From Pseudomonas jessenii (lineage in GTDB: Bacteria; Pseudomonadota; Gammaproteobacteria; Pseudomonadales; Pseudomonadaceae): a stretch of 64,000 nucleotides of DNA. The notes under the pieces were generated by a model. It did no database searches. It was not told the DNA's origin and was given only the letters and a program-made list of their open reading frames with translations. Positions 51,994-61,664 of the stretch are shown here, piece by piece; position 1 is the stretch's first letter; each line of letters opens with the position of its first letter. The DNA is taken from assembly GCF_002236115.1 (NCBI RefSeq), contig NZ_NIWT01000006.1:124001-188000 (forward strand). Reading direction: 5' to 3'. Position numbers and translations under genes: made by a program.

Positions 51994-54906
51994 ATGCCGC
52001 TCGCCACGTTGATTCATCGCGCCAGTTTGCCCAGCCCGCAGGTGTCTGCGGAGCAAGCGCTAGAGCTGCTGGAAGAATATTACGGGTTCAGCGGCAGGTT
52101 GCAGGCCCTTGGCAGCCAACAAGACCTGAACTACCGCGTCGACAGCGAGCAGGGACGTTTCGTCTTGAAAATCTGCCGTGGCGACTACTCGGTACTGGAG
52201 CTTCAGGCACAACATGCCGGGCTCAAGCATCTGGGGGAGCACCCCGATGTACAGGTGCCGCGTGTTATCGAGGCGAAAAACGGTGCAGACCTGCTGTCGC
52301 TGGACGTGGGTGGCCAGGCGGTGCACGTGCGCTTGCTCGACTACATCGAAGGCCAGCCACTGACGAGCCTGGGCCATTTCAACCCGACGGTGGTGTCCGG
52401 CTTCGGCCGCCTGTGCGGTGAAATGGACCTGGCCCTGGCGGATTTCGATCATCCGGGGCTGGTGCGAACCCTGCAATGGGACGCCCGCCATGCCCACGCC
52501 CTGATCGCGCATTTGCTGCCGGTGATCAAGGATGAAGCCCAGCGCAAACTGATCGTCGAAGCGTCCGGGCAAGCCGAGCGGCATTTGCAGCCACTGCAGG
52601 ACAAACTGCCGGTGCAGGCCATTCACATGGACATCACCGATGACAACGTGGTGTGGCAGCGCGATGCGCAGCGCCATTGGCAGCTGCAAGGCGTGATCGA
52701 TTTCGGCGACCTGGTGCGCACCTGGCGCATTACCGATCTGTCGGTGACCTGTGCCGCGCTGCTGCATCATGGCGAGGGCGATCCGTTCTGCATTTTGCCG
52801 GCAATCCAGGCGTATCACGCGGTCAACCCGTTGCAACACGAAGAGCTGCTGGCGTTGTGGCCGCTGATCGTCGCCCGCGCGGCGGTGTTGGTGCTCAGCG
52901 GCGAACAGCAGGTCAGCATAGATCCGGGCAATGCCTACAGCCGCGACAACCTTGTCCATGAATGGGAAATCTTCCGTGTGGCCACGTCGGTGCCGTTGGC
53001 GCTGATGGAAGCAGCGATCCTCACCGCCGTCGGCCAGAACCTGCCCATCATCGGCAGCGAAGGCTTCGCGCCGCTGTTACCGAGCCTGGTCGGGCGTGAG
53101 TTCGCCTTGATCGACCTCGGTGTGCTCAGCCCGCATTTCGAGGCCGGGAACTGGGAGCAGGAGGGTGTCGATCAGCGCCTGCTGGATGAAGCGGCCGCGG
53201 CACATGGCCTGGCGGCCAGTCGTTACGGGCAATACCGCCTGTCCCACACCCGCCCGGACAGCGCCGCTGAACCGGACACGTGCCCGCTGCACGTCGAGTT
53301 GCGTGTGCCTCAAGGCACGGCGGTCGAAGCGCCGTTTGCCGGGGTGGTGCACCAGCCATCGGCGGGCGTGCTGCAACTGGATGGCCCGCAACTGAGTGTG
53401 CGGCTATGGGGTGTCACGCCGTCGCTGCACAGCGGCGCGGCCCTGGTCAAAGGCCAAGTGCTGGGTTCGGTCAGCGGGCCATTGATCGTGCAGTTGTGCC
53501 GTGGCGCGTCGATCGATGCGCCGTTGTTCTGCACGCCATCGCGCGCCGCCGCCTGGCAGGCGTTGTGCCCGTCACCTGCGGCGCTGCTGGGGCTGGCCTG
53601 TGATGCCGAAGCCGAGCTCGACGGAGCGACCTTGCTGGCCCGGCGCGATGCCAGCTTCGCCCGCACACAAAAACACTATTACGTTGATCCACCGCGCATC
53701 GAACGCGGCTGGCGCAACCATTTGATCGACATGCAGGGCCGCTCCTACCTCGACATGCTCAACAACGTAGCGGTATTGGGCCACGGCCATCCACGCATGG
53801 CGGCAGTCGCCAGCCGCCAGTGGTCGTTGCTCAATACCAACTCGCGCTTCAACTACGCAGCCGTGGCCGAGTTCTCCGAACGTTTGTTGAAGCTGTCCCC
53901 TGACGGCATGGACCGGGTGTTCCTGGTCAACAGCGGCAGCGAGGCCAACGACCTGGCGATTCGCCTGGCGTGGGCCTACAGCGGCGGTCGCGACATGCTC
54001 AGCGTGCTGGAGGCCTATCACGGCTGGACGGTGGGCGCGGATTCGGTGTCGACCTCGATCGCTGACAATCCCAAGGCCTTGAGCAGCCGCCCGGACTGGG
54101 TGCACCCGGTGACCGCGCCAAACACCTATCGCGGTGAGTTCCGTGGCCCAGACAGTGCGCCGGATTATGTACGCAGCGTCGAACACAACCTGGCGAAAAT
54201 CGCCGAGCAGAAACGCCAACTGGCCGGTTTCATCTGCGAACCGGTGTACGGCAATGCCGGCGGTATCTCGCTGCCACCAGGTTATTTGAAACAAGTCTAT
54301 GCCATGGTCCGGGCCAGGGGCGGTGTGTGCATCGCCGACGAAGTGCAGGTCGGCTACGGGCGCATGGGCGATTTCTTCTGGGGCTTCGAAGAGCAGGGCG
54401 TCGTGCCGGACATCATCACCATGGCCAAGGGCATGGGCAACGGCCAGCCACTGGGCGCGGTCATCACCCGCCGGGAGATTGCCGAGGCGCTGGAGGCCGA
54501 GGGTTATTTCTTCTCTTCCGCCGGCGGCAGCCCGGTCAGTTGCCAGGTCGGCATGGCCGTGCTGGATGTGATGCAAGAGGAAAAACTCTGGGAGAACGCC
54601 CAGGTCGTTGGCGGGCACTTCAAGGAGCGACTCGAAGCGTTGATCGATATTCATCCGTTAGTGGGCGCGGTGCACGGTTCCGGTTTCTACCTGGGCGTCG
54701 AGTTGATCCGCAACCGCGAAACCCTGGAGCCGGCCACCGAAGAAACCACCGCACTGTGCGATCGCTTGCGTGAGCTGGGGATCTTCATGCAACCGACCGG
54801 CGATTACCTGAACATCCTCAAGATCAAGCCGCCGATGGTCACTTCGCGCCAGAGCGTGGATTTCTTCGTGGACATGCTGTCGAAGGTGCTCGCAGAAGGG
54901 CTGTAA
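51994..54906 (+). CDS. kinase / class-III aminotransferase-fold fusion (probable amino-alcohol kinase and phospho-lyase)
   Basis: A 970-residue three-part protein. Residues 15-330 are an aminoglycoside/choline-kinase-like domain with the catalytic loop HMDITDDN (211-218) and metal-binding VIDFGD (234-239). Residues 430-515 form a small beta domain like an M23/lipoyl barrel, without zinc ligands. Residues 555-970 are a PLP-dependent class-III domain with SGSEAND (647-653), ADEVQ (D782) and the PLP lysine K812 in MAKGMGNG. In animals, hydroxylysine kinase and AGXT2L-type phospho-lyases act in sequence on a phosphorylated amino alcohol. A fusion of both activities suggests phosphorylation followed by elimination of phosphate and ammonia. 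The substrate is inferred, not shown. An ordinary omega-transaminase remains possible. Confidence 0.75.
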   Translation: MPLATLIHRASLPSPQVSAEQALELLEEYYGFSGRLQALGSQQDLNYRVDSEQGRFVLKICRGDYSVLELQAQHAGLKHLGEHPDVQVPRVIEAKNGADLLSLDVGGQAVHVRLLDYIEGQPLTSLGHFNPTVVSGFGRLCGEMDLALADFDHPGLVRTLQWDARHAHALIAHLLPVIKDEAQRKLIVEASGQAERHLQPLQDKLPVQAIHMDITDDNVVWQRDAQRHWQLQGVIDFGDLVRTWRITDLSVTCAALLHHGEGDPFCILPAIQAYHAVNPLQHEELLALWPLIVARAAVLVLSGEQQVSIDPGNAYSRDNLVHEWEIFRVATSVPLALMEAAILTAVGQNLPIIGSEGFAPLLPSLVGREFALIDLGVLSPHFEAGNWEQEGVDQRLLDEAAAAHGLAASRYGQYRLSHTRPDSAAEPDTCPLHVELRVPQGTAVEAPFAGVVHQPSAGVLQLDGPQLSVRLWGVTPSLHSGAALVKGQVLGSVSGPLIVQLCRGASIDAPLFCTPSRAAAWQALCPSPAALLGLACDAEAELDGATLLARRDASFARTQKHYYVDPPRIERGWRNHLIDMQGRSYLDMLNNVAVLGHGHPRMAAVASRQWSLLNTNSRFNYAAVAEFSERLLKLSPDGMDRVFLVNSGSEANDLAIRLAWAYSGGRDMLSVLEAYHGWTVGADSVSTSIADNPKALSSRPDWVHPVTAPNTYRGEFRGPDSAPDYVRSVEHNLAKIAEQKRQLAGFICEPVYGNAGGISLPPGYLKQVYAMVRARGGVCIADEVQVGYGRMGDFFWGFEEQGVVPDIITMAKGMGNGQPLGAVITRREIAEALEAEGYFFSSAGGSPVSCQVGMAVLDVMQEEKLWENAQVVGGHFKERLEALIDIHPLVGAVHGSGFYLGVELIRNRETLEPATEETTALCDRLRELGIFMQPTGDYLNILKIKPPMVTSRQSVDFFVDMLSKVLAEGL

Positions 54907-55093
54907 ACACATCCCCCTGTGGAAGAATTTTAGTTCGATTGATATCGGCTTTTAATCGATTGTTTTTGTAACGGTGGATGTAAGGTGCTTTAAAAGCCGA
55001 TATTTATCGGATATAAAGTCGCCACAGCCCACGGCGTTTACACATACGCTTCCATTTCTGTCAGGTATCAATGTCACTCCGGAGTCCTGAGCC

Positions 55094-56200
55094 ATGACCA
55101 CGTTGAACAGCACCCCTCGCGCCGACGGCTTCTATATGCCAGCCGAATGGGCACCTCAAACCCAGACCTGGATGATCTGGCCCGAGCGCCCGGACAACTG
55201 GCGCCTGGGTGGCAAACCGGCACAAGCCGCTCACGTGGCAGTGGCCAAGGCCATCGCCCGTTTCGAACCGGTGACCGTGGCGGTTTCCGCCGGCCAGTAC
55301 GAAAACGCCCGTGCCCGTCTGGACGTGCCGAATATTCGTGTGGTGGAAATGTCCAGCGACGACGCCTGGGTTCGCGACTCCGGTCCTACCTTCGTCATCA
55401 ACAACAGTGGCGAAGTCCGTGGCGTGAACTGGGACTTCAATGCCTGGGGCGGTTTTGACGGCGGCCTGTATTCGCCGTGGAACCGTGACTCGCAGGTTGG
55501 TGGCAAGATCCTCGAGATCGAGCGCAGCCCCCGCTATCGCACCGAAGGCTTCGTGCTGGAAGGCGGTTCGATTCACGTCGACGGCGAAGGCACCCTGATC
55601 ACCACCGAAGAATGCCTGCTCAACCGCAATCGCAACCCGCACATGAATCGAGCGGAAATCGAAGCGGTCCTGAGTGCAAACCTGGCTGTGGATAAGATCA
55701 TCTGGCTGCCGGATGGCTTGTTCAACGACGAAACCGACGGCCATGTGGATAACTTCTGCTGCTACGTGCGCCCGGGTGAAGTGCTGCTGGCCTGGACCGA
55801 TGATCCGCAGGACCCGAACTACCCGCGCTGTCAGGCGGCGATGAAAGCGCTGCAAAGCAGCACCGATGCCAAGGGGCGCCCGTTCACGGTGCACAAGATG
55901 CCGATCCCGGGTCCGCTGTTTGCGACCGAGGAAGAGTGTGCCGGTGTCGATCCGGTTGATGGTACGCAGGAACGTAATCCTACTGTTCGTCTGGCCGGTT
56001 CCTACGTGAACTTCCTGATCGTCAACGGCGGCATCATCGCGCCGAGCTTTGACGACCCGCAGGATGGTCCGGCAAAGGAAATCTTGCAGAACCTGTTCCC
56101 ACAGCATGAAGTGGTAATGGTGCCTGGTCGCGAACTGTTACTGGGGGGCGGCAATATTCACTGTCTTACCCAGCAACAACCCGCGCCACACAAGGAGTGA
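55094..56200 (+). CDS. aguA: agmatine deiminase
   Basis: A 368-residue enzyme of the guanidine-modifying superfamily (pentein fold) turning agmatine into N-carbamoylputrescine. The catalytic Cys is C357 in LLLGGGNIHCLTQQQP; the Asp/His pair is in NDETDGHVDNF. DDAWVRDSGPTF is also diagnostic. It belongs to arginine-to-putrescine catabolism; the partner aguB is not adjacent here. A 187-bp gap from the kinase/lyase fusion with AT-rich sequence suggests its own promoter. Confidence 0.93.
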   Translation: MTTLNSTPRADGFYMPAEWAPQTQTWMIWPERPDNWRLGGKPAQAAHVAVAKAIARFEPVTVAVSAGQYENARARLDVPNIRVVEMSSDDAWVRDSGPTFVINNSGEVRGVNWDFNAWGGFDGGLYSPWNRDSQVGGKILEIERSPRYRTEGFVLEGGSIHVDGEGTLITTEECLLNRNRNPHMNRAEIEAVLSANLAVDKIIWLPDGLFNDETDGHVDNFCCYVRPGEVLLAWTDDPQDPNYPRCQAAMKALQSSTDAKGRPFTVHKMPIPGPLFATEEECAGVDPVDGTQERNPTVRLAGSYVNFLIVNGGIIAPSFDDPQDGPAKEILQNLFPQHEVVMVPGRELLLGGGNIHCLTQQQPAPHKE

Positions 56201-56270
56201 GTGAGGTCGTAACAGCTTGAGTTGATTACGAAATCCCTCAGGCTGTCGATCAGCCTCCCGCAATGCACGG

Positions 56271-56303
56271 AGCCCGCGGCCCTACAGGCCTGCGGGCTTT
56301 TTT
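56271..56303 (+). terminator. terminator after aguA
   Basis: Stem AGCCCGC/GCGGGCT with an inner GGCC pair and seven T. Confidence 0.88.
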
Positions 56304-56442
56304 GTATCTGCCAGGCCACATTCAGAAACCTTGGCACAGCTCTTGTATCTCCGCTGTTGTAACTCGGGGGAGGGAGGACTTCTATGTTCTGTCATAAACC
56401 TTGGATAAGTTAGCCGCTCACAAACCGGGAGAGAGCGCTGAA

Positions 56443-56655
56443 ATGAACGCCGAAGTGAACGTAGTGAGCGACAAGGCGTTGCATCCCCTGGCAGTAAATA
56501 GCGAATCGCTCCAGATCCTGGCGCACTGGTTCAAGTCCAATGGAATGCGTCAGATCAGCGATACTGATCCGCGCCGGACAATGATCGAGCGTTACCCTGC
56601 TGGTTTATTCAGCGAAGCGGAACTGGATGCGTTGTGGGATGTGATGGAAGGATAA
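56443..56655 (+). CDS. small conserved-looking protein, function unknown
   Basis: A 70-residue protein starting at ATG behind GGGAGAGAGC. A TTG start 14 codons earlier is possible. It contains HWFKSNGMRQISDTDPRR and ends in a helical acidic segment. No family is recognised. It is bracketed by two terminators, so it is an independent transcript, which supports reality. Confidence 0.6.
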   Translation: MNAEVNVVSDKALHPLAVNSESLQILAHWFKSNGMRQISDTDPRRTMIERYPAGLFSEAELDALWDVMEG

Positions 56656-56683
56656 GAAGAACAACAACGGATTGAACAAAAAA

Positions 56684-56713
56684 AGCGCTGCCGGGATGGC
56701 AGCGTTTTTTTTT
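56684..56713 (+). terminator. terminator after the 70-residue gene
   Basis: Stem CGCTGCC/GGCAGCG with a GGGAT loop and nine T. Confidence 0.9.
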
Positions 56714-56744
56714 GCGCGCAGATTCATGCAATCACCGCGATCCC

Positions 56745-56835
56745 CTGTGGGAGCGAGCTTGCTCGCGATGGCGCCCGACCAGTCAGCATTTATATTGACT
56801 GACCCACCGCTATCGCGAGCAAGCTCGCTCCCACA
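56745..56835. repeat. REP pair
   Basis: Inverted TGTGGGAGCGAGCTTGCTCG copies about 45 bp apart, between convergent transcripts. Confidence 0.9.
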
Positions 56836-56885
56836 AGGGAATGGTGTGAACCAGTGTTATTGGTTCACACCGGGATAAGTGGTGT

Positions 56886-58991
56886 TTAGAAACTGTAGGT
56901 GCCCGTCACCACCAGGCTACGCGGTGCCCCCGGCTGGATCTGGAATGCACTGGTTGCCGATTCGTAATACGTCTTGTCGCTGATATTGTTCAGCGCCGCG
57001 CGCAAATCCCAATCCTTCTGGCGGAAGCCTGCCAAGGCGTCCCAGCGGCCATAACCCGGCAACACAGTGGTGTTGAGGTTATCGGCATAGCGGTCGCCAA
57101 CCAAGGTCAAGCCGGTTTCGGCGTACCAGCCCATTTCCGGTTTCCAGGTCAGGAACAGGCTGCCGTTGTGCTTGGCCACGTTGTTGATGCGCTTGCCTTC
57201 CAGGCCGTTGTTGTCCTTTTCGATGGTTGCGTCCTGCAGACCCACGCCACCGCGCATGTACCAGTTGCCGGTAATCCTGCCAGCGGCGGTCAGCTCGACC
57301 CCGCGAGAGCGTTGCAGCCCTGAAAGCAGGGTAATGGTCGGGTTGTTCGGGTCGCTGGTGCGACGGTTGTAGAGCTCCAGCTCATAGATGGCCAGCGTGG
57401 TGCTCAGGCGATCGTCGAGCCAGTCGCTCTTCACCCCGATTTCTTTCTGCCTGGTCCGCTCCGGGCTCAGGTCATTGCTGTTACCTGCCGCGCCCGGGGT
57501 GATGCCGATCAAGCCACCGCCGACCGGCGAGAACGTCTTGCTCCAGGAGGCGTAGAAGGAGTGATTTTGCAGCGGCGTCCAGACCACGCCAACGCGAGGG
57601 CTGGTGCTATGACTGTCACTGTCTTCGGAAATGTTGCGCACCTTGTTGGTCGACTCGATATCGAACGTGTCGTAACGCAGGCCGGCGAGCAATTGCCATT
57701 GATCGTTCAGGCGCAATTGATCCTGCACATACACCGCACGGCTCTCGACCTCGGTGTGGGTGTTGCTCGACACCACCATGCGCCCGGTATGACGCAAATT
57801 GCGGTCCGGGTTGTTCAGGTCCAGCGCCGGCACCGGTGAACTGCCCGGGCCGGAAGTGGCGGCGGTGTACAGCAGTGGGTCGCGGCGCTGGCTGCCGATT
57901 TCGATGCCGGTGAGCAAGCGGTGCTCCAGGCCGAAGGTATCGAAACCACCTTCCAGCTCGACGTTGTTGTAGACATTGCGAGTGTTCAGGTCCTGCTGCC
58001 AGTGCTGGCGCGTAACCTTGTTGGTGGCCGGGACATAGCCGGTCAAGTAAGTATTGTCGAAATCGCTGTCGAGCTTGAAAACACCCAGGGTCTGGCGCAG
58101 TTGCCAGTTGTCGCTCAGTTCATACGTGAGTTTCGAGCGCAGGGACTGCGCCTTGTCGTCGATGAAATCGTTTTCGCTGCCGTAGGTCGTATCGCGTCCC
58201 ACGTCTGCCGGGCGACCGTTTACGCCGGGGATGCCACGATCCGGCGTGCGGTTGTAGCGGCTGTATTCGTACTGCACCAACCAGTTCAGGTCGGGTGTCA
58301 GCTGCCAGCTCATCGAGGGCGCGAACAACTGGCGATTGCCACTCACACCATCACGAAAGCTGTTCTCGTCCATGTTGCCCATGTTCAGGCGCAGGCTGAT
58401 GTTCTCGGAAGGGTCGGTGCTGAGGTCGGCATAGAGGCTGCGCAAGTCCTCGCTACCGCCCTGGGCTTCAATGGTCGAGCGGCGACCGAACTCGGGCAGT
58501 TTGCTCACCCGGTTGACGATGCCGCCCTGGCTGCCACGGCCATACAACACGGCAGCGGGGCCTTTTAACACGTCGATGCGTTCAATGTTGTGCAGGTCGC
58601 GAACGTACTGGCTGTCGTCGCGGATGCCATCGAGATAGAAGTCGTTGCTGGCGTCGAAACCGCGGATGCGCAGGCTGTCGAAACGAGTATCGGCGCCGCT
58701 GCTGACGTTGGGGATACCGCTGAGCGCCGTGCCCAGATCGTTGGTGCCGTAATCCATGACGTTCGAGGTTTTGATCGAGTCGATGGCTTGTGGCACGTAG
58801 CGCACCGGTGTCGCGGTCCGGGTTGCTGTACTGGTTTGGGTTACGCGCGGGTCGTCGGCTTCAGCTTCGGCGCTGATCGATGTGGCAGGCAAGGTAGTCG
58901 GTGCAGCGTAGGAAAAACCGGCAGACAACAAGGCAGAAAGCCCAAGGCTGTAGGGCGCAAGGCGAAAAGGGGCAGACATTGAAAAGCGCAT
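56886..58991 (-). CDS. TonB-dependent siderophore receptor
   Basis: A roughly 700-residue outer-membrane receptor. The signal peptide ends FSYAAP. The plug domain (about 60-170) has YVPQAIDSI, DSLRIRGFDASNDFYLDGIRD and VLKGPAAVLYGRGSQGGIVN; the 22-strand barrel ends with the terminal aromatic TGTYSF. There is no N-terminal signalling domain, so no surface signalling. A ferric-hydroxamate receptor of the FhuA/FiuA kind is plausible. A Fur-like box lies upstream. The start may be MRFSMSAP or the ATG four codons later. Confidence 0.88.
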   Translation of the reverse strand: MRFSMSAPFRLAPYSLGLSALLSAGFSYAAPTTLPATSISAEAEADDPRVTQTSTATRTATPVRYVPQAIDSIKTSNVMDYGTNDLGTALSGIPNVSSGADTRFDSLRIRGFDASNDFYLDGIRDDSQYVRDLHNIERIDVLKGPAAVLYGRGSQGGIVNRVSKLPEFGRRSTIEAQGGSEDLRSLYADLSTDPSENISLRLNMGNMDENSFRDGVSGNRQLFAPSMSWQLTPDLNWLVQYEYSRYNRTPDRGIPGVNGRPADVGRDTTYGSENDFIDDKAQSLRSKLTYELSDNWQLRQTLGVFKLDSDFDNTYLTGYVPATNKVTRQHWQQDLNTRNVYNNVELEGGFDTFGLEHRLLTGIEIGSQRRDPLLYTAATSGPGSSPVPALDLNNPDRNLRHTGRMVVSSNTHTEVESRAVYVQDQLRLNDQWQLLAGLRYDTFDIESTNKVRNISEDSDSHSTSPRVGVVWTPLQNHSFYASWSKTFSPVGGGLIGITPGAAGNSNDLSPERTRQKEIGVKSDWLDDRLSTTLAIYELELYNRRTSDPNNPTITLLSGLQRSRGVELTAAGRITGNWYMRGGVGLQDATIEKDNNGLEGKRINNVAKHNGSLFLTWKPEMGWYAETGLTLVGDRYADNLNTTVLPGYGRWDALAGFRQKDWDLRAALNNISDKTYYESATSAFQIQPGAPRSLVVTGTYSF

Positions 58992-59063
58992 CCGTAGAAT
59001 TTTCAGGTTGAAGCGTGCAAGGGGCGCGAATAGTAATGCTTGTCATTTGCTGCCGTTAGATGT

Positions 59064-59083
59064 AATTGAGAATCTATATCATT
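59064..59083. promoter_or_regulatory. Fur-box-like sequence upstream of the receptor gene
   Basis: AATTGAGAATCTATATCATT contains the GAGAAT and ATATCATT halves seen in Pseudomonas Fur boxes, about 75 nt before the receptor start in AT-rich DNA. Iron repression is inferred. Confidence 0.55.
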
Positions 59084-59241
59084 CGATTGTTTCGAGTTGT
59101 GTCTGAGTTAATACAAATGCCGACGCATTCATTCGACCGATTCAAGCAACAGACTGAAAGCCAATCCGGCGTTTTTCCGGAGCCGCTGCGGCACTAACCT
59201 GCCGACATCGAATTTTCCTGAATTTCTGTCGGAGCCTTCCC

Positions 59242-59913
59242 ATGATCCTGCATTACATCTACGACCCATTGTGCGGCTGGTGCTACGGCGCCAAACCGCT
59301 GGTGCAGGCCGCCCAGGCTGTGCTGCCCGTGATTGCCCACGGCGGCGGCATGATGACGGGTGCCAATCGGCAAAAGGTATCGCCACAACTGCGCAGTTAC
59401 GTCATGCCCCATGATCGGCGCATTGCCGAATACAGCGGACAGCCGTTCGGTGAAGGCTATTTCGAAGGTTTGTTGCGTGATCACACCGCCGTGTTCGACT
59501 CGGCGCCACCCATCGCTGCGGTGCTGGCTGCCGAGCAAATGGGAGGTCGCGGGCTGGAGTTGTTGGGGCGTTTGCAAAGTGCTCACTACGTGGAGGGGCG
59601 CCGCATCGCCGACGAATCGGTACTGTTTGAACTGGCCCACGGCATGGGGCTGGCCCCTCAAACCTTCGAAAGAGCCTTCAGGACGGCCGACACCGAAGGC
59701 CATATCAGGAACAGCCGGGCGCTTTTGGCCAAGGTTGGCGGGCAGGGCTTTCCGACCCTGGCGCTTGAGCACAATGACCAATTCACCCTGATCGATATCG
59801 GGCCGTGGCTGGGCAAACCCCAGGCATTTGCGCAGTGGCTGAGTCAGTCGCTGCCCGATCAGGGATCATCCATTTCCGTGGCAGCCTGCGGCCTCGATGG
59901 CTGCAGCGATTGA
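59242..59913 (+). CDS. cytoplasmic DsbA-family thioredoxin-fold protein with CGWC
   Basis: A 223-residue protein with an N-terminal thioredoxin strand and YDPLCGWCYGAKPLV, the CxxC at residues 11-14, followed by the DsbA helical insertion. VGGQGFPTLALE is the cis-proline loop. No signal peptide, so cytoplasmic. Related proteins are annotated as protein-disulfide isomerases or glutathione-linked reductases. Two extra Cys lie near the C-terminus (ACGLDGC). Single gene with a terminator. Confidence 0.8.
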   Translation: MILHYIYDPLCGWCYGAKPLVQAAQAVLPVIAHGGGMMTGANRQKVSPQLRSYVMPHDRRIAEYSGQPFGEGYFEGLLRDHTAVFDSAPPIAAVLAAEQMGGRGLELLGRLQSAHYVEGRRIADESVLFELAHGMGLAPQTFERAFRTADTEGHIRNSRALLAKVGGQGFPTLALEHNDQFTLIDIGPWLGKPQAFAQWLSQSLPDQGSSISVAACGLDGCSD

Positions 59914-60051
59914 ATATTCCTGCTGCGTGAAGCAATTTCTTAGACGTTTTTCGCCTAATTTTAGAAGATTCATGAAATTGACACATCGTTAAGGGCGCAG
60001 CTACGATTCGGCCCAACGCCTGTGGCCAACCGCCACGATCAAAAATTATAA

Positions 60052-60088
60052 AAAGGCCCGCCGCGAGAAATCGTGGGCGGGCCTTTTT
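60052..60088 (+). terminator. terminator after the CGWC protein gene
   Basis: Stem GGCCCGCC/GGCGGGCC with a 12-13 nt loop and five T, preceded by an A-run. Confidence 0.85.
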
Positions 60089-60174
60089 GTTTTCGTCATG
60101 AAAAAAGAGCGCGATAGCGCCGTTTCGGCCGTTCGGCACAGCGCGTATCAACCGGAAATAAGGAAAAGAACAAA

Positions 60175-61461
60175 ATGTTGAACAAGCGAATCAGCCTGAT
60201 CGCTCTGGGGATGTTGAGTGCGACACAGGCCATGGCGAACGACCAGGCCGAATCCAAGGGTTTTGTTGAAGACAGCAGCCTCAAAGTGCTGCTGCGCAAT
60301 GCTTACATCAATCGTGACTACAAAGACGGCAACCCGGACAAATCCGAGTGGGGCCAGGCGGCCATCGGCACGTTCTCGTCCGGCTTCACCCAAGGCACCG
60401 TGGGTGTGGGTGTGGACGCTTTCGGGTTATACGCTCTGAACCTGGAGCGCAACGAAGACCGTAGCGGCGCGCAAGGCATCGATTTCTTCAAAAAGGGCGA
60501 CAGCGGCCAGCCGGCTGACGATCTGTCCAAGGGCGGCGCGGCGATCAAGTTCCGTCTGTCCAGCACCACCCTGACCTACGGCGACCAGATGCCGGCCCTG
60601 CCGGTGCTGAACTACGACAATTCGCGCCTGCTGCCGGAAAGCTACACCGGCACTCTGATCACCTCCAAGGAGATCAAAGGCCTGCAACTGGACGCCGGCC
60701 GCTTCACCGCCGAATCGCGCAAAAGCGCCGAAGGCCGTGACAGCGGTGGCTTGAAGTCGATCAACGTCTTGGGCGGTAGCTACCAGTTCACCGAGCAATT
60801 CAAGGCCGCGCTCTACGCTTCCGACGTCGAAGACGTGCTGAAGAAACAATACGTGAACGCCAACTACGTGTTCCCGATCGACAAGGACCAGTCCCTGACC
60901 CTGGACTTCAACGGCTACCGCACCAAGCTGGAAGACTCCTACGTCCGCGAAAACGGTATCACTGGCGACGACAACAAGATCTGGAGCCTGGCGGCCACCT
61001 TCATCACCGGTCCGCACTCGTTCACCCTCGCACACCAGCGCAGCACCGGCGACAGCAACCTGGGCTACGCCTACGGCGGTTACCAGAAAGATCAAAGTCG
61101 CGTCGGCGACGGTGGCAACACCATCTACCTGGCGAACTCCTACTGGTCCGACTTCAACGCCGAAGACGAACGCAGCTGGCAAGTGGGCTACGGCCTGGAC
61201 TTCAGCACCTTCGGTGTACCGGGCCTGAGCTACAACGTGGCCTATGTGCGCGGTGACAACATCACCACCTCCACCAGCGAAGGCGGCACCGAGCGCGAGA
61301 TCTTCAACCAGATCAAATACGTCGTCCAAAGCGGCCCGGCCAAAGACCTCAGCGTGAAACTGCGCAGCTCGGTCCTGCGTGTGTCGCAGAAGTCGAGCGA
61401 GTACAACGTCAGTGGCAACGAAGTGCGTGTGTTTGTGGATTACCCGATCAACATCTTCTGA
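60175..61461 (+). CDS. OprD-family outer-membrane porin
   Basis: A 428-residue substrate-specific porin. A signal peptide of 21 residues ends QAMA before NDQAES. FVEDSSLKVLLRNAYINRDY is the OprD N-terminal signature (DSSLKVLLRNAYINRDY), LSSTTLTYGDQMPALPVLNYDNSRLLP follows (quoted by YGDQMPALPVL), and the C-terminus ends in the membrane-insertion aromatic (INIF). It belongs to the Occ family that takes up amino acids or carboxylates. The substrate is unknown. AGGAAAAG precedes the ATG. Confidence 0.9.
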   Translation: MLNKRISLIALGMLSATQAMANDQAESKGFVEDSSLKVLLRNAYINRDYKDGNPDKSEWGQAAIGTFSSGFTQGTVGVGVDAFGLYALNLERNEDRSGAQGIDFFKKGDSGQPADDLSKGGAAIKFRLSSTTLTYGDQMPALPVLNYDNSRLLPESYTGTLITSKEIKGLQLDAGRFTAESRKSAEGRDSGGLKSINVLGGSYQFTEQFKAALYASDVEDVLKKQYVNANYVFPIDKDQSLTLDFNGYRTKLEDSYVRENGITGDDNKIWSLAATFITGPHSFTLAHQRSTGDSNLGYAYGGYQKDQSRVGDGGNTIYLANSYWSDFNAEDERSWQVGYGLDFSTFGVPGLSYNVAYVRGDNITTSTSEGGTEREIFNQIKYVVQSGPAKDLSVKLRSSVLRVSQKSSEYNVSGNEVRVFVDYPINIF

Positions 61462-61506
61462 TGAGCGGTTGCGGTTTCGAGGCCTGATGAAGGGCTGAGA
61501 AAGGAA

Positions 61507-61532
61507 AAGCCCCGACTGGTTCGGGGCTTTTT
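61507..61532 (+). terminator. terminator after the OprD-family gene
   Basis: Stem AAGCCCCGA/TCGGGGCTT with a 5-nt loop and T-run. Confidence 0.88.
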
Positions 61533-61664
61533 CACAGCACAATCATTACACCACGTAACGAATGAAGTTCCCGCTCCCACCTTTATCCCTTCCAGCAAAC
61601 TCCATAAATTGAGCTCCAACGCCTCTCCCATCATCCCGACGGGAAGGTCACTGGAGTTTCCCTC

